This document shows, piece by piece, positions 10,790-22,355 of a stretch of DNA of 64,000 nucleotides (position 1 is its first letter; the number at the start of each line of letters is the position of its first letter). The translations under genes were made by a program, and so were the position numbers. The DNA is from Schistocerca nitens (lineage: Eukaryota > Arthropoda > Insecta > Orthoptera > Acrididae). The notes beneath the pieces were generated by a model that was not told where the DNA came from, searched no databases, and saw only the letters and a list, made by a program, of their open reading frames with translations. The stretch is from NCBI RefSeq assembly GCF_023898315.1, contig NC_064619.1, forward strand, positions 349,690,650-349,754,649, given 5' to 3'.

Positions 10790-12329
10790 TGTAGGGAAGC
10801 AGCCTACTCACGCCTTATAAAATTCACATCAGTCTTTCCACCGTGTGCCAGCCAGTCCGCTGTAACTATCTCTGACGTCATAAATGTTGCGCAATACTTT
10901 AAAAATTAAGTAAACAACCTGAAACGTTTCTAGCATGTCAGGAGTAATACTAAACCAATACGTGTTGAATATCAGTTCAATAACTTTAACCATTTTCGAA
11001 ATTTGGACGTTTTTCTGTAAAAATCATTGGCGCAACAGAAAAAGAGCTAGAAACTTAAAAATTTATATTTAGATTCCTTTTTCATAATAATTTAGTAGAA
11101 ACAGTATTCTGGATCTCACAAATTAAAATTTTAGTTGAAATTCATGATTTTCTGGTTTTTATCTTAGAAATTAAGGAAGCAAGATGGATTAAGTACGCGA
11201 ATAAATAAAGCTAGGATGTTTAAACTTAAGTAGAAGGGAGATCCGCTATAATCATAAAAATGTGAGAAGTTTCAACAGAATAACTATAAAACTATAGCTA
11301 TAGCGTATCTCCAAAGAACAAGTTCAGAGCTCGTCTATTGCGTGTAGTGTAATTAAATTAATTCTCTCTCCCAAAATATTTGACTTAGCCACGTCAGACT
11401 TCTATTATGATTACTTAGCTGTGTGCTGATTGCATATTTAAATTGAGAGCTTCATCGGCCATCAGCAAAGGAAGCAATGATTTATTCAATAACTTAAAGT
11501 GGTGCATTACTAGCCCAGCGGCTAGTCGGGAGAGCAGATTTGATCAGTCATTCCCTTAGCCGTCCCCACCGCGGCTTTATAAGTAAGAACGCTGCGCGAG
11601 AAAAGGAAGGCCCCAGTTCTCTCTAGACGCTGATTAGCGCACCACCTGTGCTGGGAGTCGCGTCGCGTAGCGTCGGTATCATTGCTATAAACAGCCTCGG
11701 ATGCCGTAATAAGTTACTCGGAATACGCGTAACCATGAAATCGTTTACGAGTGAAGTGTTAATTCTGGGATGACTTTAATGATCTATCTTCAGTTTGCGC
11801 ATGTCGTATTTTCACGTGCCACCGCAGGACAGACATTCTACTATTATTTAGCGTGGCGTTTGATGAACATTATCATCAAATTATGACGAGCATTCACTTA
11901 AACATTTAATTTGAACAGTTATGCATCAGCGCATTAGACTCTGAACTGCACTGGTAGTTGGATTGTGTGGATTCCTTTTGGTCTGTGACTTTCAGAATAT
12001 AGTGAAAATTTTAGAGTGAATGGTTTTTGTTTATGAATCCCAGACAATCTCCTGTCTGTGACTTTCAGAATATAGTGAACATTTTAGAGTGAATGGTTTT
12101 TGATTATGAATCCCAGACAATCTCCTAATTCCTCAGAGCTATAAGCTGTAGCTACACATGAATTTCTCAGATGAAGTGGACACTAGGAATTCTAATTACA
12201 GGCTTCACCTTTTGCTAATCACTTTCTGGTTGCCAATATTGTAGTTAGAGAGCCAGTGTTGAGAATGGAAAACAACAGCATTAAATAAATAATAGGAACA
12301 TTAACAATTATTCCACCAGCCGCCCCACA
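10790..12329 (+). repeat. 5' LTR of the gag-protease element
   Basis: The LTR starts TG (10790) and ends CA (12329). Its 3' part from 11781 matches 17676-18015. About 140 bp of it (roughly 11831-11970) is missing from the 3' copy. It carries a 73-bp tandem duplication (11981-12053 and 12054-12126) that the 3' LTR has only once. Aligned by eye over the last 275 bp, the two LTRs differ at roughly 5 percent of positions. A TATA-like motif (TTTATAAGTAAGAACGCTG near 11576) could be the promoter, which is an inference only. Confidence 0.8.
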
Positions 12330-12769
12330 TATGTTGCTAATCGGCCGGGAAAGAAACTGATTAAAAGTGAAAGCGATTTTTAAATATTCGGATTCGGGAG
12401 TGAAATGCGACACGCAACTGAGTAATAGAACAGTGATAGTGTTACGTGTGCATGTGGACGACGCAATTGGATTAACAACGCATCTGGATTGAAGGAGCTG
12501 GCACTGAGTCTAGCGGCGCTGCCGGCATCGCGAGAAGCCAGTTTCGCCTCACCACAGTCATCCGTCGGAGCAGCCGGAGCCGCGTCTGCTGTTACGGGCT
12601 ATGCCCACAACACAGCAGTTGTCGAGGTGCCGTCTGCAGTTCAACGCGCCGCGTCACATCAGTAATCCTGGTACGCCGCGCCGGTAACGCCATACGTCGT
12701 GCAGAAGGAACTACGTTAAGTGAAAAACTGTTAAAATTTTTACTAACCTGCACTAAAAGACTGTCAGCA
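12330..12769 (+). other. untranslated leader of the LTR element
   Basis: This lies between the LTR end and the gag ATG at 12770. The first bases (TATGTTGCTAATCGGCC) do not start with TGG, so a normal tRNA primer-binding site is not obvious. From 12455 to 12720 the sequence is strikingly GC- and CpG-rich compared with the LTR and with gag. Confidence 0.55.
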
Positions 12770-14593
12770 ATGGAACCGCCAGAAGAAACTGAGGTTAAAC
12801 ATAAATCAGGACCTATGTCTTTTGAGGGAACTGTAAATCCAGACAATGGTTCAAGTGTAAATATGCATGAAAATAGTAATGTTAAAGTGAAGTCCGAACT
12901 AGTGTCTCCTGACAGTAGTGTGAAAAAGGGCAACGATTCAATAGTAGAGACCCCTGTAGTAAAGCAGAAATCAGAAAGTGTTAAGTTATTGGATGATAGT
13001 TTCTCTGATGAATTAAAAATGAAACAGTCATCAGAGATGGTAGAGTTTAAGAAGGAGAAGTTAGATATGACTGATCAATCAGAAGTTTCATTTAGTTTTG
13101 ATGATTCTGGTGTTTGAGCTAGTTTTTCGTCACCTGAGTGTGATAAAAAGCCAGCTAGTGAGCAACGCAAAGATACTGGGGCTGTTGATTTAAATGTAAT
13201 ATTACAAGCAATAGCTGCCAGTAATGCAAAAATGTCAGCCAGTAATGCTAGAATGACAGCTGAGTTAAAATCTGATATAATTGAGGTAAATAACAGGATT
13301 GTGGCCAGCCAACCCAATTTTAATAAATGGTTTGAGGCAGTGGACAATAAATTAGAATCCAATAAAGCTGAATTAGAAACTTCCTTCACGACTGGCTGCA
13401 ATAAGTTGAAAGAGGATCTGGACAGTTTAAATTATAAAATTGATTACAACCATGAGGATATTAAGAAAAAGGTTGTTCAAAATTTATCTGAGATGTATAA
13501 AACAGTAAAATCCGAAGTTGCTGAGGTTCGCAAAGACTTCCAAATGGAAGATGCGAAGCTGGAGCACAAGTTAACAGAAAAGATCGAGGCGGAATCTGAA
13601 CTGTGCTCAGATAGGTTTAAAGATGTTAATATAAAAGTAAACATATGTGAAGCAGAAGTAGACGCAATCAAAACTGATACTACTCATATTGTGCAAAGAG
13701 TAGATAATGTTGAAATGAGAGTAGAAAATATTAGTACTAACATTGCTAACATTGAGAGTAAAGTAGCTTCAGTAACTTCTGGTAATGGTAGTATGCAACA
13801 AGTTGTAGCTGCAAACGCCGCTTTTATCGGGTGTCGGCAGTTCTTGCGGTTCGATCCACATAAAAATATCCACCCGCTAGATTTCTGGAACGAATTTGGA
13901 GATGTGATTCCACCAACTTGGTCTGAACGAGAGAAAATCTCATTTATTAGAAGCCATTTAGCAGGTGACGCCATGCGTTGGTCAGCTGATGTTATGTTGA
14001 AGTGTAAAACATTAGCGGAATTTAAAACAGCTTTCATTAATGAGTATTGGTCTAGTAATAAGCAGAATGAAGTGTTGAGAGAATTTTGGAGTGGAAAACG
14101 CTTCAATGCAGGCAAGGTTTCTATTAAAGAGTTTGCCAGGTCATGGATCTCACGTTTGTCATATTTGGCCGAAAAGCTAAAACCTGAAATGATAATACTA
14201 GGTCTTGAAGCCAAACTGCCATGGTATTGGCAAACTAGAATTATATCTGCCCCTAGAAACAATCTGGATCGTTTCATTGAATATTTGGAACGTGTAGAGC
14301 GTGTGGCTGCCAATGAGGAGCAAGCACGTAATAACAGAAATGCCAATAACAGTAGTAGTAACTTTAAGAACGAGCAGAATGGCAATGTTAACATCAGAAC
14401 AGTACGTGTTCCCCATCCTAAGAAAGGTAGGAATTGGAGAAATAATTACCAGAACCAACAATGGCATCCAAGTGATAGTAATTTTGTTCCTAACAAAAAT
14501 GTGCAAGTAAACAACAGTGTTGAAAGCAATGCTGTGCCTGTTAACTATAATGCAAATAAAGGTAACAGTAGTAGGCAGAGGCTGGAAAACTAG
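12770..14593 (+). pseudogene. gag of the LTR element, one in-frame stop
   Basis: One frame runs from ATG 12770 (MEPPEETEVK) to TAG 14591-14593, about 607 codons, with a single TGA at 13115-13117. The N-terminal third is acidic and Ser-rich. The middle (13232-13800) is rich in heptad-like patterns suggesting coiled coils. The capsid domain (13820-14310) reads FLRFDPHKNIHPLDFWNEF and later REFWSGKRFNAGKVSIKEFA, the retrotransposon-gag fold region. The C terminus is Asn/Arg-rich and has no zinc knuckle. Gag would build the particle. The preceding gypsy element encodes a related but clearly different gag. Confidence 0.85.
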
Positions 14594-14753
14594 TTCCCGT
14601 CTATGAGGATACTGGCGCTCACCAGGCGGTTGCTTTTCCTAAGCCAGTAATTACAGTAATTAGTATGAAAATCAGTATACTCAAACTGAGGATTCGTATG
14701 ATGGGTCGGTAGCATCCAATGATACTACAGAAATATAAAACCACTCACAGTAT

Positions 14754-15962
14754 TTGACAGATACCGTGTTAGAGACGCTTTCTAAGTGGCAAGAGAAAGA
14801 GAAGTCACAGCAGTGTAACAGTAGGGAAGAGCTACAAAATACTGAATTGTCAGGTGAAGGAGCAGAAGAAATTCATGCTTATATTTACGATGAGGATGAT
14901 GTGCTCTTATCTATAGTGCCTGTGCAGGATTTTGATACTGTACTAATAGATTTACGACGGGAGGTAAATGAGAATGTAGAGGTTAGCCTGTTACGTGTCG
15001 ATGAACCCAGTAGCTGTGACCAGTTGTCACTGGAGAAGGAACCCGACGATAATAGTGAAAGTGATTTAGCTGTAACTAGTGTTATGCCCGGTCTGGAGGC
15101 GCAGAATCGCTCAGACTACAGTAATTTGGGTCATGTTCAGCAAACTAAATATAATGAAGTCGTGCGGTGTTTCGATTTGAAATTAATAGACCGACTGGAA
15201 AAGGCAGCTCAGAATGTAGTTCAGGAAACCCCTACACACTTTGACCTAAATGTAATGAAGACAGATGTCGATCACTTTAGTTGGAGACGAATCCAAAATG
15301 AACTATTGGATGAGTTCGAGGAACCACCTGTACAACCTAGAATAAGCCACCCTATAATATTAGTGAATATGTTGGGTATCAATGTACGTTGTTTCTCAGA
15401 CAGTGGAAGTGAGGTGAGTGCGATATCTCAGTCCTTCTTTGATGCATTACCTGGTAAAGACAAGCTTACAGTAATGAGGGTATCAGGAATAAGAATAATT
15501 GGTGCTACTGGCAAGGTGTCAAAAACGGTGAAGCAAGAAGCTTTACTGCCCTTTAACATTAATGGTAATTTAATTGATCATCCATGCTTAATTGTAAACA
15601 ATCTCAGTATTGAGGTTTTAATTGGCATAGATTTCTTGTCGAAATATCAGAGTGTTGTTGACTTTGAAAGAAGCCAGTTAAAATTGGTCTTGCCAATAAC
15701 CGGAGTAATTACGGTACCTTTTATTGATAAACGTGTAGTAACTAATGATGAAACTTGGGAGCTGCCTATACGAATTCTGAAAAATAGGAGATACTGGGAC
15801 GAAGGTGTTAATCTTAGTAAAAGTAAGCTAAACACAGAAGAAGAAGAAGCAATTATTTTGGGCAAAATAGAAGCTAAATTGCAGGAAATACACCAAAATT
15901 TCGGCTCTTACTCTCAAATACTAAAATCTTCCGGTATGACTATCAAGCCAGCATTAAGCTAA
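14754..15962 (+). CDS. retroviral-type aspartic protease ORF, pol truncated before RT
   Basis: About 400 codons are open in a different frame from gag, so expression would need frameshifting or re-initiation; the first residues have no ATG. The N-terminal half is acidic. The protease signature is VRCFSDSGSEVSAISQSFF with an intact D-S-G. The second conserved block is VLIGIDFLSKYQSVVDF. After this come about 100 residues of the usual linker towards reverse transcriptase, and the ORF stops at IKPALS. Its last 70 bases form the first part of the tandem array that follows. Unlike its neighbours it has no internal stop. Confidence 0.8.
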   Translation: MTDTVLETLSKWQEKEKSQQCNSREELQNTELSGEGAEEIHAYIYDEDDVLLSIVPVQDFDTVLIDLRREVNENVEVSLLRVDEPSSCDQLSLEKEPDDNSESDLAVTSVMPGLEAQNRSDYSNLGHVQQTKYNEVVRCFDLKLIDRLEKAAQNVVQETPTHFDLNVMKTDVDHFSWRRIQNELLDEFEEPPVQPRISHPIILVNMLGINVRCFSDSGSEVSAISQSFFDALPGKDKLTVMRVSGIRIIGATGKVSKTVKQEALLPFNINGNLIDHPCLIVNNLSIEVLIGIDFLSKYQSVVDFERSQLKLVLPITGVITVPFIDKRVVTNDETWELPIRILKNRRYWDEGVNLSKSKLNTEEEEAIILGKIEAKLQEIHQNFGSYSQILKSSGMTIKPALS

Positions 15963-16545
15963 TGAATTCTGTAGGGAGGAGGTTGTTCCGTAACCTCTAC
16001 ACAGTGTGGCAGCTGTGCAGCCCCAGCTGTGTGAGATCTCCTTTCCCATTTCAGATTGAATTCTCTCTTCATCTTTTCTATCCACCTAAAATTTCGACCT
16101 CTTCTTTCCAACATATTAAATTTTCCGTAATGGTCATCAAGCCAATAATAAACTAATGAATTCTGTAGGGAGGAGGTTGTTGTGTAACCTCTACACAGTG
16201 TGGCAGCTGTGCAGTCCCGGCTGTGTGAGATCTTCTTTCCTTTTCAGGTCTCACTCATTCTTCATCTTTCCTCTCCACCAAAATTTCGGCTCTTACTCTC
16301 AAATACTAAAATCTTCCGGTATGACCATCAAGCCAGCATTAAGCTAGTGAATTCTGTAGGGAGGAGGTTGTTCTGTAACCTCTGCACAGTGTGGCAGCTG
16401 TGCAGTCCCAGCTGGGTGAAATCTTCTTTCCCATTTGAGAACTCACTCTATCTTCATCTTTCCTATCCACCAAAGTTTCGACTCCTTCTTTGCAATACAA
16501 AAATTTTCCGTCATGGCTATCAAGCCATGAGTTCTGTAACCATTC
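15890..16545 (+). repeat. about 190-bp tandem repeat, 3.3 units
   Basis: Units begin with TGAATTCTGTAGGGAGGAGG at about 15963, 16157 and 16348, giving periods of 194 and 191 bp. Each unit ends with CTATCAAGCCAGCATTAAGC or a variant of it. The half-unit before the first start (15890-15960) overlaps the end of the protease ORF, and a fourth start is broken off near 16530. The units differ by substitutions and small indels. Confidence 0.9.
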
Positions 16546-17529
16546 TAACCACCGATTAGTGAAGAAAATACTTAATGTGACAAACCTAACAGTGACATAA
16601 AGAACAGAGATGTATGATGTAATTAAGATACAAAGGTATTTGAGTAACAGGTATGTATAGAACCCTGGTAATATTATAAGTACAAAGTTGTTGTTTTATT
16701 GGAAATGGTCCACCAACAGTAATTTAAAAAGATATACAAATTCGTATACAACAGGATCTGAAGTGGCAGTGAAACCTATTGTATGCTGTAGAGCTAACTA
16801 ATTAATAGTAAAAGAGATTGCTTAGTGTTATGAAAAATATGCAGATAAGTTGTAAGAATGAACTCACCTTGTGTAGCAAGGAATGGCAGTGTAATAGAAT
16901 TGAACAGTGTTTGTGATTGAGACGTGAAGGACACGTCCTTGAAATATTTATACGGTAGGAACTGGCCGTTATTTGGTGCAGTGTGTGGTGCAGGACACAC
17001 CTACACGTTGGAGGCGACCATAGGTACCCTTCTGTAAGATGAGACAGAGCAGCTCATGGTGTCCTATGGGTTTAAGGAATTTAGCATTACAGTCGTCCAT
17101 AATTACTTAATGCACTTTAGTGGTAGGTCGAGAGAGACTACCTGTGGTTTCAGCGTCCGATCGAGTGGAAATGGATTGCCACGTGAGCAGACTGATCAGC
17201 TGCAATACACTATAGATATTAAATAAATGTGCTACCCTATGCTTTAAATTTTAATGGAGTGAGTATTACTTAAGTTCATACACCAGCAAAGTAAGTAAGT
17301 ACATAATTGCAGATGTGGAACTGACACAGCAGCAGAAGACCAATAAGTGGATATAGTAGTCAACTAAACGTAGTGTGTTTTGAACACTCAGAACTGTACT
17401 ATTACCACAAGTTACTCACATGTACACAGAGGCTGAGAAGACAACTGCTAATCAAATAAACTCATACTATCTCTAAGAATAAGGTAATCGAAGATGAGTC
17501 AGTCAAGTAAATAAAATACAGATTTGTCA
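16546..17529. other. AT-rich internal region, no gene seen
   Basis: This lies inside the LTR element between the tandem array and a tRNA-like SINE. No frame is open for more than about 70 codons and I recognise no motif. It occupies the place where pol should be but shows no trace of it. Confidence 0.6.
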
Positions 17530-17675
17530 GGAATGAGCTACCGAGCAGATGGTAGAGCACTTACCCGCGAAAGGCTAAGGTCCCGAGTTCGAGTCTCGGT
17601 CGGGCACACAGTTTTAATCTGCCAGGAAGTTTCATATCAGCGCACACTCCGCTGCAGAGTGAAAATCTCATCCTG
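17530..17675 (+). mobile_element. tRNA-like SINE, type C
   Basis: The head reads GCAGATGGTAGAGCACTTAC, then the loop CCCGCGAAAGG, then a B-box-like GAGTTCGAGTCTCGG, giving a recognisable tRNA cloverleaf order. A non-tRNA body follows (GTTTTAATCTGCCAGGAAG to GCAGAGTGAAAATCTCATCC). The start of the acceptor stem is mismatched and a body is attached, so it is not a working tRNA gene. It directly abuts the truncated 3' LTR. Confidence 0.75.
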
Positions 17676-18015
17676 GATCTATCTTTAGTTTGCGCATGTC
17701 GTATTTTCACGTGCTGCCGCAGGATTTGGATTATTTTTGGTCTGTGACTTTCAGAATATAGTGAACATTTTAGAGAGAATGGTTTTTGATTATGAATCCC
17801 AGACAATCTCCTAATTCCTCAGAGCTATAAGCTGTAGCTATAAATGTATTTCTCAGATGAAGAGGGCACTAGGAATTCTAATTACAGGCTTCACGTTTTG
17901 CTAATCACTTTCTGGTTGCCAATACTGTAGTTAGAGAGCCAGTGTTGAGAACGCCAAACAACAGCATTAAATAAATAATAGGAACATTAAGAATTATTCC
18001 ACCCGCCGCCCCACA
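17676..18015 (+). repeat. truncated 3' LTR of the gag-protease element
   Basis: It matches 11781-12329 of the 5' LTR, less one copy of the 73-bp duplication and less about 140 bp. It ends CGCCCCACA followed by the duplication ACAG. The first 990 bp expected of the LTR are absent and the SINE-like sequence sits where they should begin. Confidence 0.82.
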
Positions 18016-18701
18016 ACAGGTCTTTGCCACTTCTGACGCCCATAATGCGGCATCTCCGGTAATATATGAGATAAGCAACTGTATATTTTGCTTTTCCTGT
18101 CAAGATGCAGATAACACATTCTTAAAAGTCTTTATGAATATTACCGGATGAATAGATTTATTTCCTTCGGAAAACGCCTGAAATTTTCTTTCTTTCAACA
18201 ATGACTCTTCATGTTTCAGTGTAGCAAGAGTGGGTACATTATTGCGCACATATAACGGATTATTTCTACATATCTTCACTTCATATGGACTAACAGTCAC
18301 ATTATTTGCTGGTGAGTTTCCATACTATTCCGATTTGACACATTATTTCCACCCTGCCGTACATTAACTGAACTTCAGCTTGGACTAGGTGCGGCACAAT
18401 TCATGATCCTATTATCACAATCACCCAATGGTTTTCCGATAATCTCGTGTATTAAAGGTTCGTCGTTTATGCTTGTACCTTCATGACTCTTATGTCCTAC
18501 ATGGTCATTACTAACTTCACTTCAGCTTCCTTCTTTCGTTCTATGTTTAAAGAATTCTCCTGGATCCCCATGTTTAGCTGTTTAACTTTGGCGTTGAGAG
18601 ATTCCTGTACCTCTTTGATCTCGGATATTTCTCCGGCCAAATTATTTACTTTGTCTGGTAAATTATGTAAACTTTTCTTAACATCAGATGCATATGATTC
18701 T
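18016..18701 (-). pseudogene. gypsy gag, middle part
   Basis: The upstream piece (18700-18500) reads SDVKKSLHNLPDKVNNLAGE, a coiled-coil-like segment. The downstream piece (18300-18020) has HPVIFIKTFKNVLSAS followed by a block ending ITGDAALWASEVAK, typical of the gag capsid start. Stops lie between them near 18480-18310. It is bounded by the RTE LINE on one side and the LTR element on the other. Confidence 0.75.
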
Positions 18702-20944
18702 GTTGTTGTTGTTGTGGTCTTCAGTCCTGAGACTGGTTTGATGCAGCTCTCCATGCTACTCTATCCTGTGCAAGCTTCTTCATCTCCCAGTACCTACTGC
18801 AACCAACATCCTTCTGAATCTGCTTAGTGTATTCATCTCTTGGTCTCCCTATACGATTTTTACCCTCCACGCTGCCCTCCAATGCTAAATTTGTGATCCC
18901 TTGATGCCTCAAAACATGTCCTACCAACCGATCCCATCTTCTAGTCAAGTTGTGCCACAAACTTCTCTTCTCCCCAATCCTATTCAATACCGCCTCATTA
19001 GTTACGTGATCTACCCATCTTATCTTCAGCATTCTTCTGTAGCACCACATTTCGAAAGCTTCTATTCTCTTCTTGTCCAAACTAGTTATCGTCCATGTTT
19101 CACTTCCATACATGGCTATACTCCATACAAATACTTTCAGAAATGACTTCCTGACACTTAAATCTATACTTGATGTTAACAAATTTCTCTTCTTGAGAAA
19201 CGCTTTCCTTGCCATTGCCAGTCTACATTTTATATCCTCTCTACTTCGACCATCATTAGTTATTTTACTCCCTAAATAGCAAAACTCCTTTACTACTTTA
19301 AGTGTCTCATTTCCTAGTTTAATCCCCTCAGCATCACCCGATTTAATTTGACTACATTCCATTATCCCCGTTTTGCTTTTGTTGATGTTCATCTTATATC
19401 CCCCTTTCAAGACACTGTCCATTCCGTTCAACTGCTCTTCCAAGTCCTTTACTGTCTCTGACAGAATTACAATGTCATCGGCGAACCTCAAAGTTTTTAC
19501 TTCTTCTCCATGAATTTTAATACCTACTCCGAATTTTTCTTTTGTTTCCTTTACTGCTTGCTCAATATACAGATTGAATAACATCGGGGAGAGGCTACAG
19601 CCCTGTCTCACTTCTTTCCCAACCACTGCTTCCCTTTCATGCCCCTCGACTCTTATAACTGCCATCTGGTTTCTGTACAAATTGTAAATAGCCTTTCGCT
19701 CCCTGTATTTTACCCCTGCCACCTTCAGAATTTGAAAGAGAGTATTCCAGTTAACGTTGTCAAAAGCTTTCTCTAAGTCTACAAATGCTAGAAACGTAGG
19801 TTTGCCTTTTCTTAATCTTTCTTCTAAGATACGTCGTAAGGTTAGTATTGCCTCACGTGTTCCAACATTTTTACGGAATCCAAACTGATCTTCCCCGAGG
19901 TCCGCATCTACCAGTTTTTCCATTCGTCTGTAAAGAATTCGCGTTAGTATTTTGCAGCTGTGACTTATTAAACTGATAGTTCGGTAATTTTCACATCTGT
20001 CAACACCTGCTTTCTTTGGTATTGGAATTATTATATTCTTCTTGAAGTCTGTGGGTATTTCGCCTGTCTCATACATCTTGCTCACCAGATGGTAGAGTTT
20101 TGTCATGACTGGCTCTCCCAAGGCCATCAGTAGTTCTAATGGAATGTTGTCTACTCCCGGGGCCTTGTTTCGAATCATGTCTTTCAGTGCTCTGTCAAAC
20201 TCTTCACGCAGTATCTTATCTCCCATTTCATCTTCATCTACATCCTCTTCCATTTCCATAATATTGTCCTGAAGTACATCGCCCTTGTATAAACCCTGTA
20301 TATACTCCTTCCACCTTTCTGCCTTCCCTTCTTTGCTTAGAACTGGGTTGCCATCTGAGCTCTTGATATTCATACAAGTGGTTCTCTTCTCTCCAAAGGT
20401 CTCTTTAATTTTCCTGTAGGCAGTATCTATCTTACCCATAGTGAGACAAGCCTCTACATCCTTACATTTGTCCTCTAGCCATCCCTGCTTAGCCATTTTG
20501 CACTTCCTGTCGATCTCATTTTTGAGACGTTTGTATTCCTTTTTGCCTGCTTCATTTACTGCATTTTTATATTTTCTCCTTTCATCAATTAAATTCAATA
20601 TTTCTTCTGTTACCCAAGGATTTCTATTAGCCCTCGTCTTTTTACCTACTTGATCCTCTGCCGCCTTCACTACTTCATCCCTCAGAGCTACCCATTCTTC
20701 TTCTACTGTATTTCTTTCCCCCATTCCTGTCAATTGTTCCCTTATGCTCTCCCTGAAACTCTCTACAACCTCTGGTTCTTTCAGTTTATCCAGGTCCCAT
20801 CTCCTTAAATTCCCACCTTTTTGCAGTTTCTTCAGTTTCAATCTGCAGTTCATAACCAATAGATTGTGGTCAGAATCCACATCTGCCCCTGGAAATGTCT
20901 TACAATTTAAAACCTGGTTCCTAAATCTCTGTCTTACCATTATA

Positions 20945-22355
20945 CACTCCTGGAAATTGAAATAAGAACACCGTGAATTCATTGTCCCAGGAAGGGGAAA
21001 CTTTATTGACACATTCCTGGGGTCAGATACATCACATGATCACACTGACAGAACCACAGGCACATAGACACAGGCAACAGAGCATGCACAATGTCGGCAC
21101 TAGTACAGTGTATATCCACCTTTCGCAGCAATGCAGGCTGCTATTCTCCCATGGAGACGATCGTAGAGATGCTGGATGTAGTCCTGTGGAACGGCTTGCC
21201 ATGCCATTTCCACCTGGCGCCTCAGTTGGACCAGCGTTTGTGCTCGACGTGCAGACCGCGTGAGACGACGCTTCATCCAGTCCCAAACATGCTCAATGGG
21301 GGACAGATCCGGAGATCTTGCTGGCCAGGGTAGTTGACTTACACCTTCTAGAGCACGTTGGGTGGCACGGGATACATGCGGACGTGCATTGACCTGTTGG
21401 AACAGCAAGTTCCCGTGCCGGTCTAGGAATGGTAGAACGATGGGTTCGATGACGGTTTGGATGTACCGTGCACTATTCAGTGTCCCCTCGACAACCACCA
21501 GTGGTGTACGACCAGTGTAGGAGATCGCTCCCCACACCATGATGCCCTGTGTGCCTCGGTCGTATGCAGTCCTGATTGTGGCGCTCACCTGCACGGCGCC
21601 AAACGCGCATACGACCATCATTGGCACCAAGGCAGAAGCGACTCTCATCGCTGAAGACGACACGTCTCCATTCGTCCCTCCATTCACGCCTGTCGCGACA
21701 CCACTGGAGGCGGGCTGCACGATGTTGGGGCGTGAGCGGAAGACGGCCTAACGGTGTGCGGGACAGTAGCCCAGCTTCATGGAGACGGTTGCGAATGGTC
21801 CTCGCCGATACCCCAGGAGCAACAGTGTCCCTAATTTGCTGGGAAGTGGCGGTGCGGTCCCCTACGGCACTGCGTAGGATCCTACGGTCTTGGCGTGCAT
21901 CCGTGCGTCGCTGCGGTCCGGTCCCAGGTCGACGGGCACGTGCACCTTCCGCCGACCACTGGCGACAACATCGATGTACTGTGGAGACCTCACGCCCCAC
22001 GTGTTGAGCAATTCGGCGGTACGTCCACCCGGCCTCCCGCATGCCCACTATACGCCCTCGCTCAAAGTCCGTCAACTGCACATTCGGTTCACGTCCACGC
22101 TGTCGCGGCATGCTACCAGTGTTAAAGACTGCGATGGAGCTCCGTATGCCACGGCAAACTGGCTGACACTGACGGCGGCGGTGCACAAATGCTGCGCAGC
22201 TAGCGCCATTCGACGGCCAACACCGCGGTTCCTGGTGTGTCCGCTGTGCCGTGCGTGTGATCATTGCTTGTACAGCCCTCTCGCAGTGTCCGGAGCAAGT
22301 ATGGTGGGTCTGACACACCGGTGTCAATGTGTTCTTTTTTCCATTTCCAGGAGTG
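20945..22355 (-). mobile_element. Tc1-like transposon, copy A, inside the RTE LINE
   Basis: It is 1411 bp, with termini CACTCCTGGAAATTGAAATA and the inverse of CACTCCTGGAAATGGAAAAA. TA flanks both ends (20943-20944 and 22356-22357). Two further copies in this window (52824 and 63489) are near-identical, so the family moved recently. Copy A lacks 11 bp present in copy B. Confidence 0.95.
21100..22111 (-). pseudogene. Tc1-like transposase, copy A: frameshift and lost catalytic Asp
   Basis: ATG at 22109-22111 starts MPRQRGREP. A paired helix-turn-helix DNA-binding region follows (LTDFERGRIVGMREAGWTYR, then VSTVHRCCRQW). The first catalytic Asp is in RVVFSDESRFCL. An 11-bp deletion near 21552, compared with copy B, shifts the frame. 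The second catalytic block reads FQQVNARPHVS, where copies B and C have Asp in place of Val. The Glu lies in PDLSPIEHVWDWMK. The stop is at 21100-21102. Restored to the copy B length, the family has 341 codons including the stop. Copy A is doubly inactivated. Confidence 0.93.

Larger units (their letters stand above)
10790..18015 (+). mobile_element. gag-protease LTR retrotransposon lacking reverse transcriptase
   Basis: The element begins TGTAGGGAAG and ends CGCCCCACA, with the 4-bp duplication ACAG at 10786-10789 and 18016-18019. Inside are a 1540-bp 5' LTR, a GC-rich leader, gag, a protease ORF, a tandem array, about 1 kb without genes, a tRNA-like SINE and a truncated 3' LTR. I find no reverse transcriptase, RNase H or integrase motif in any frame between 15962 and 17676. 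It sits in the gag of the older gypsy element in opposite orientation. It could only have moved with enzymes supplied in trans, or it lost its pol region after insertion. Confidence 0.85.

Noticed and set aside
15969..15978. CTGTAGGGAG in the tandem array as the start of the 3' LTR
   Set aside because: It shares TGTAGGGA with the LTR start at 10790 but the match stops after about nine bases, and it recurs in every unit.
17530..17605. A functional tRNA gene
   Set aside because: The tRNA-like sequence has mismatched arms, continues into a non-tRNA body and abuts LTR sequence, so it reads as a SINE head.
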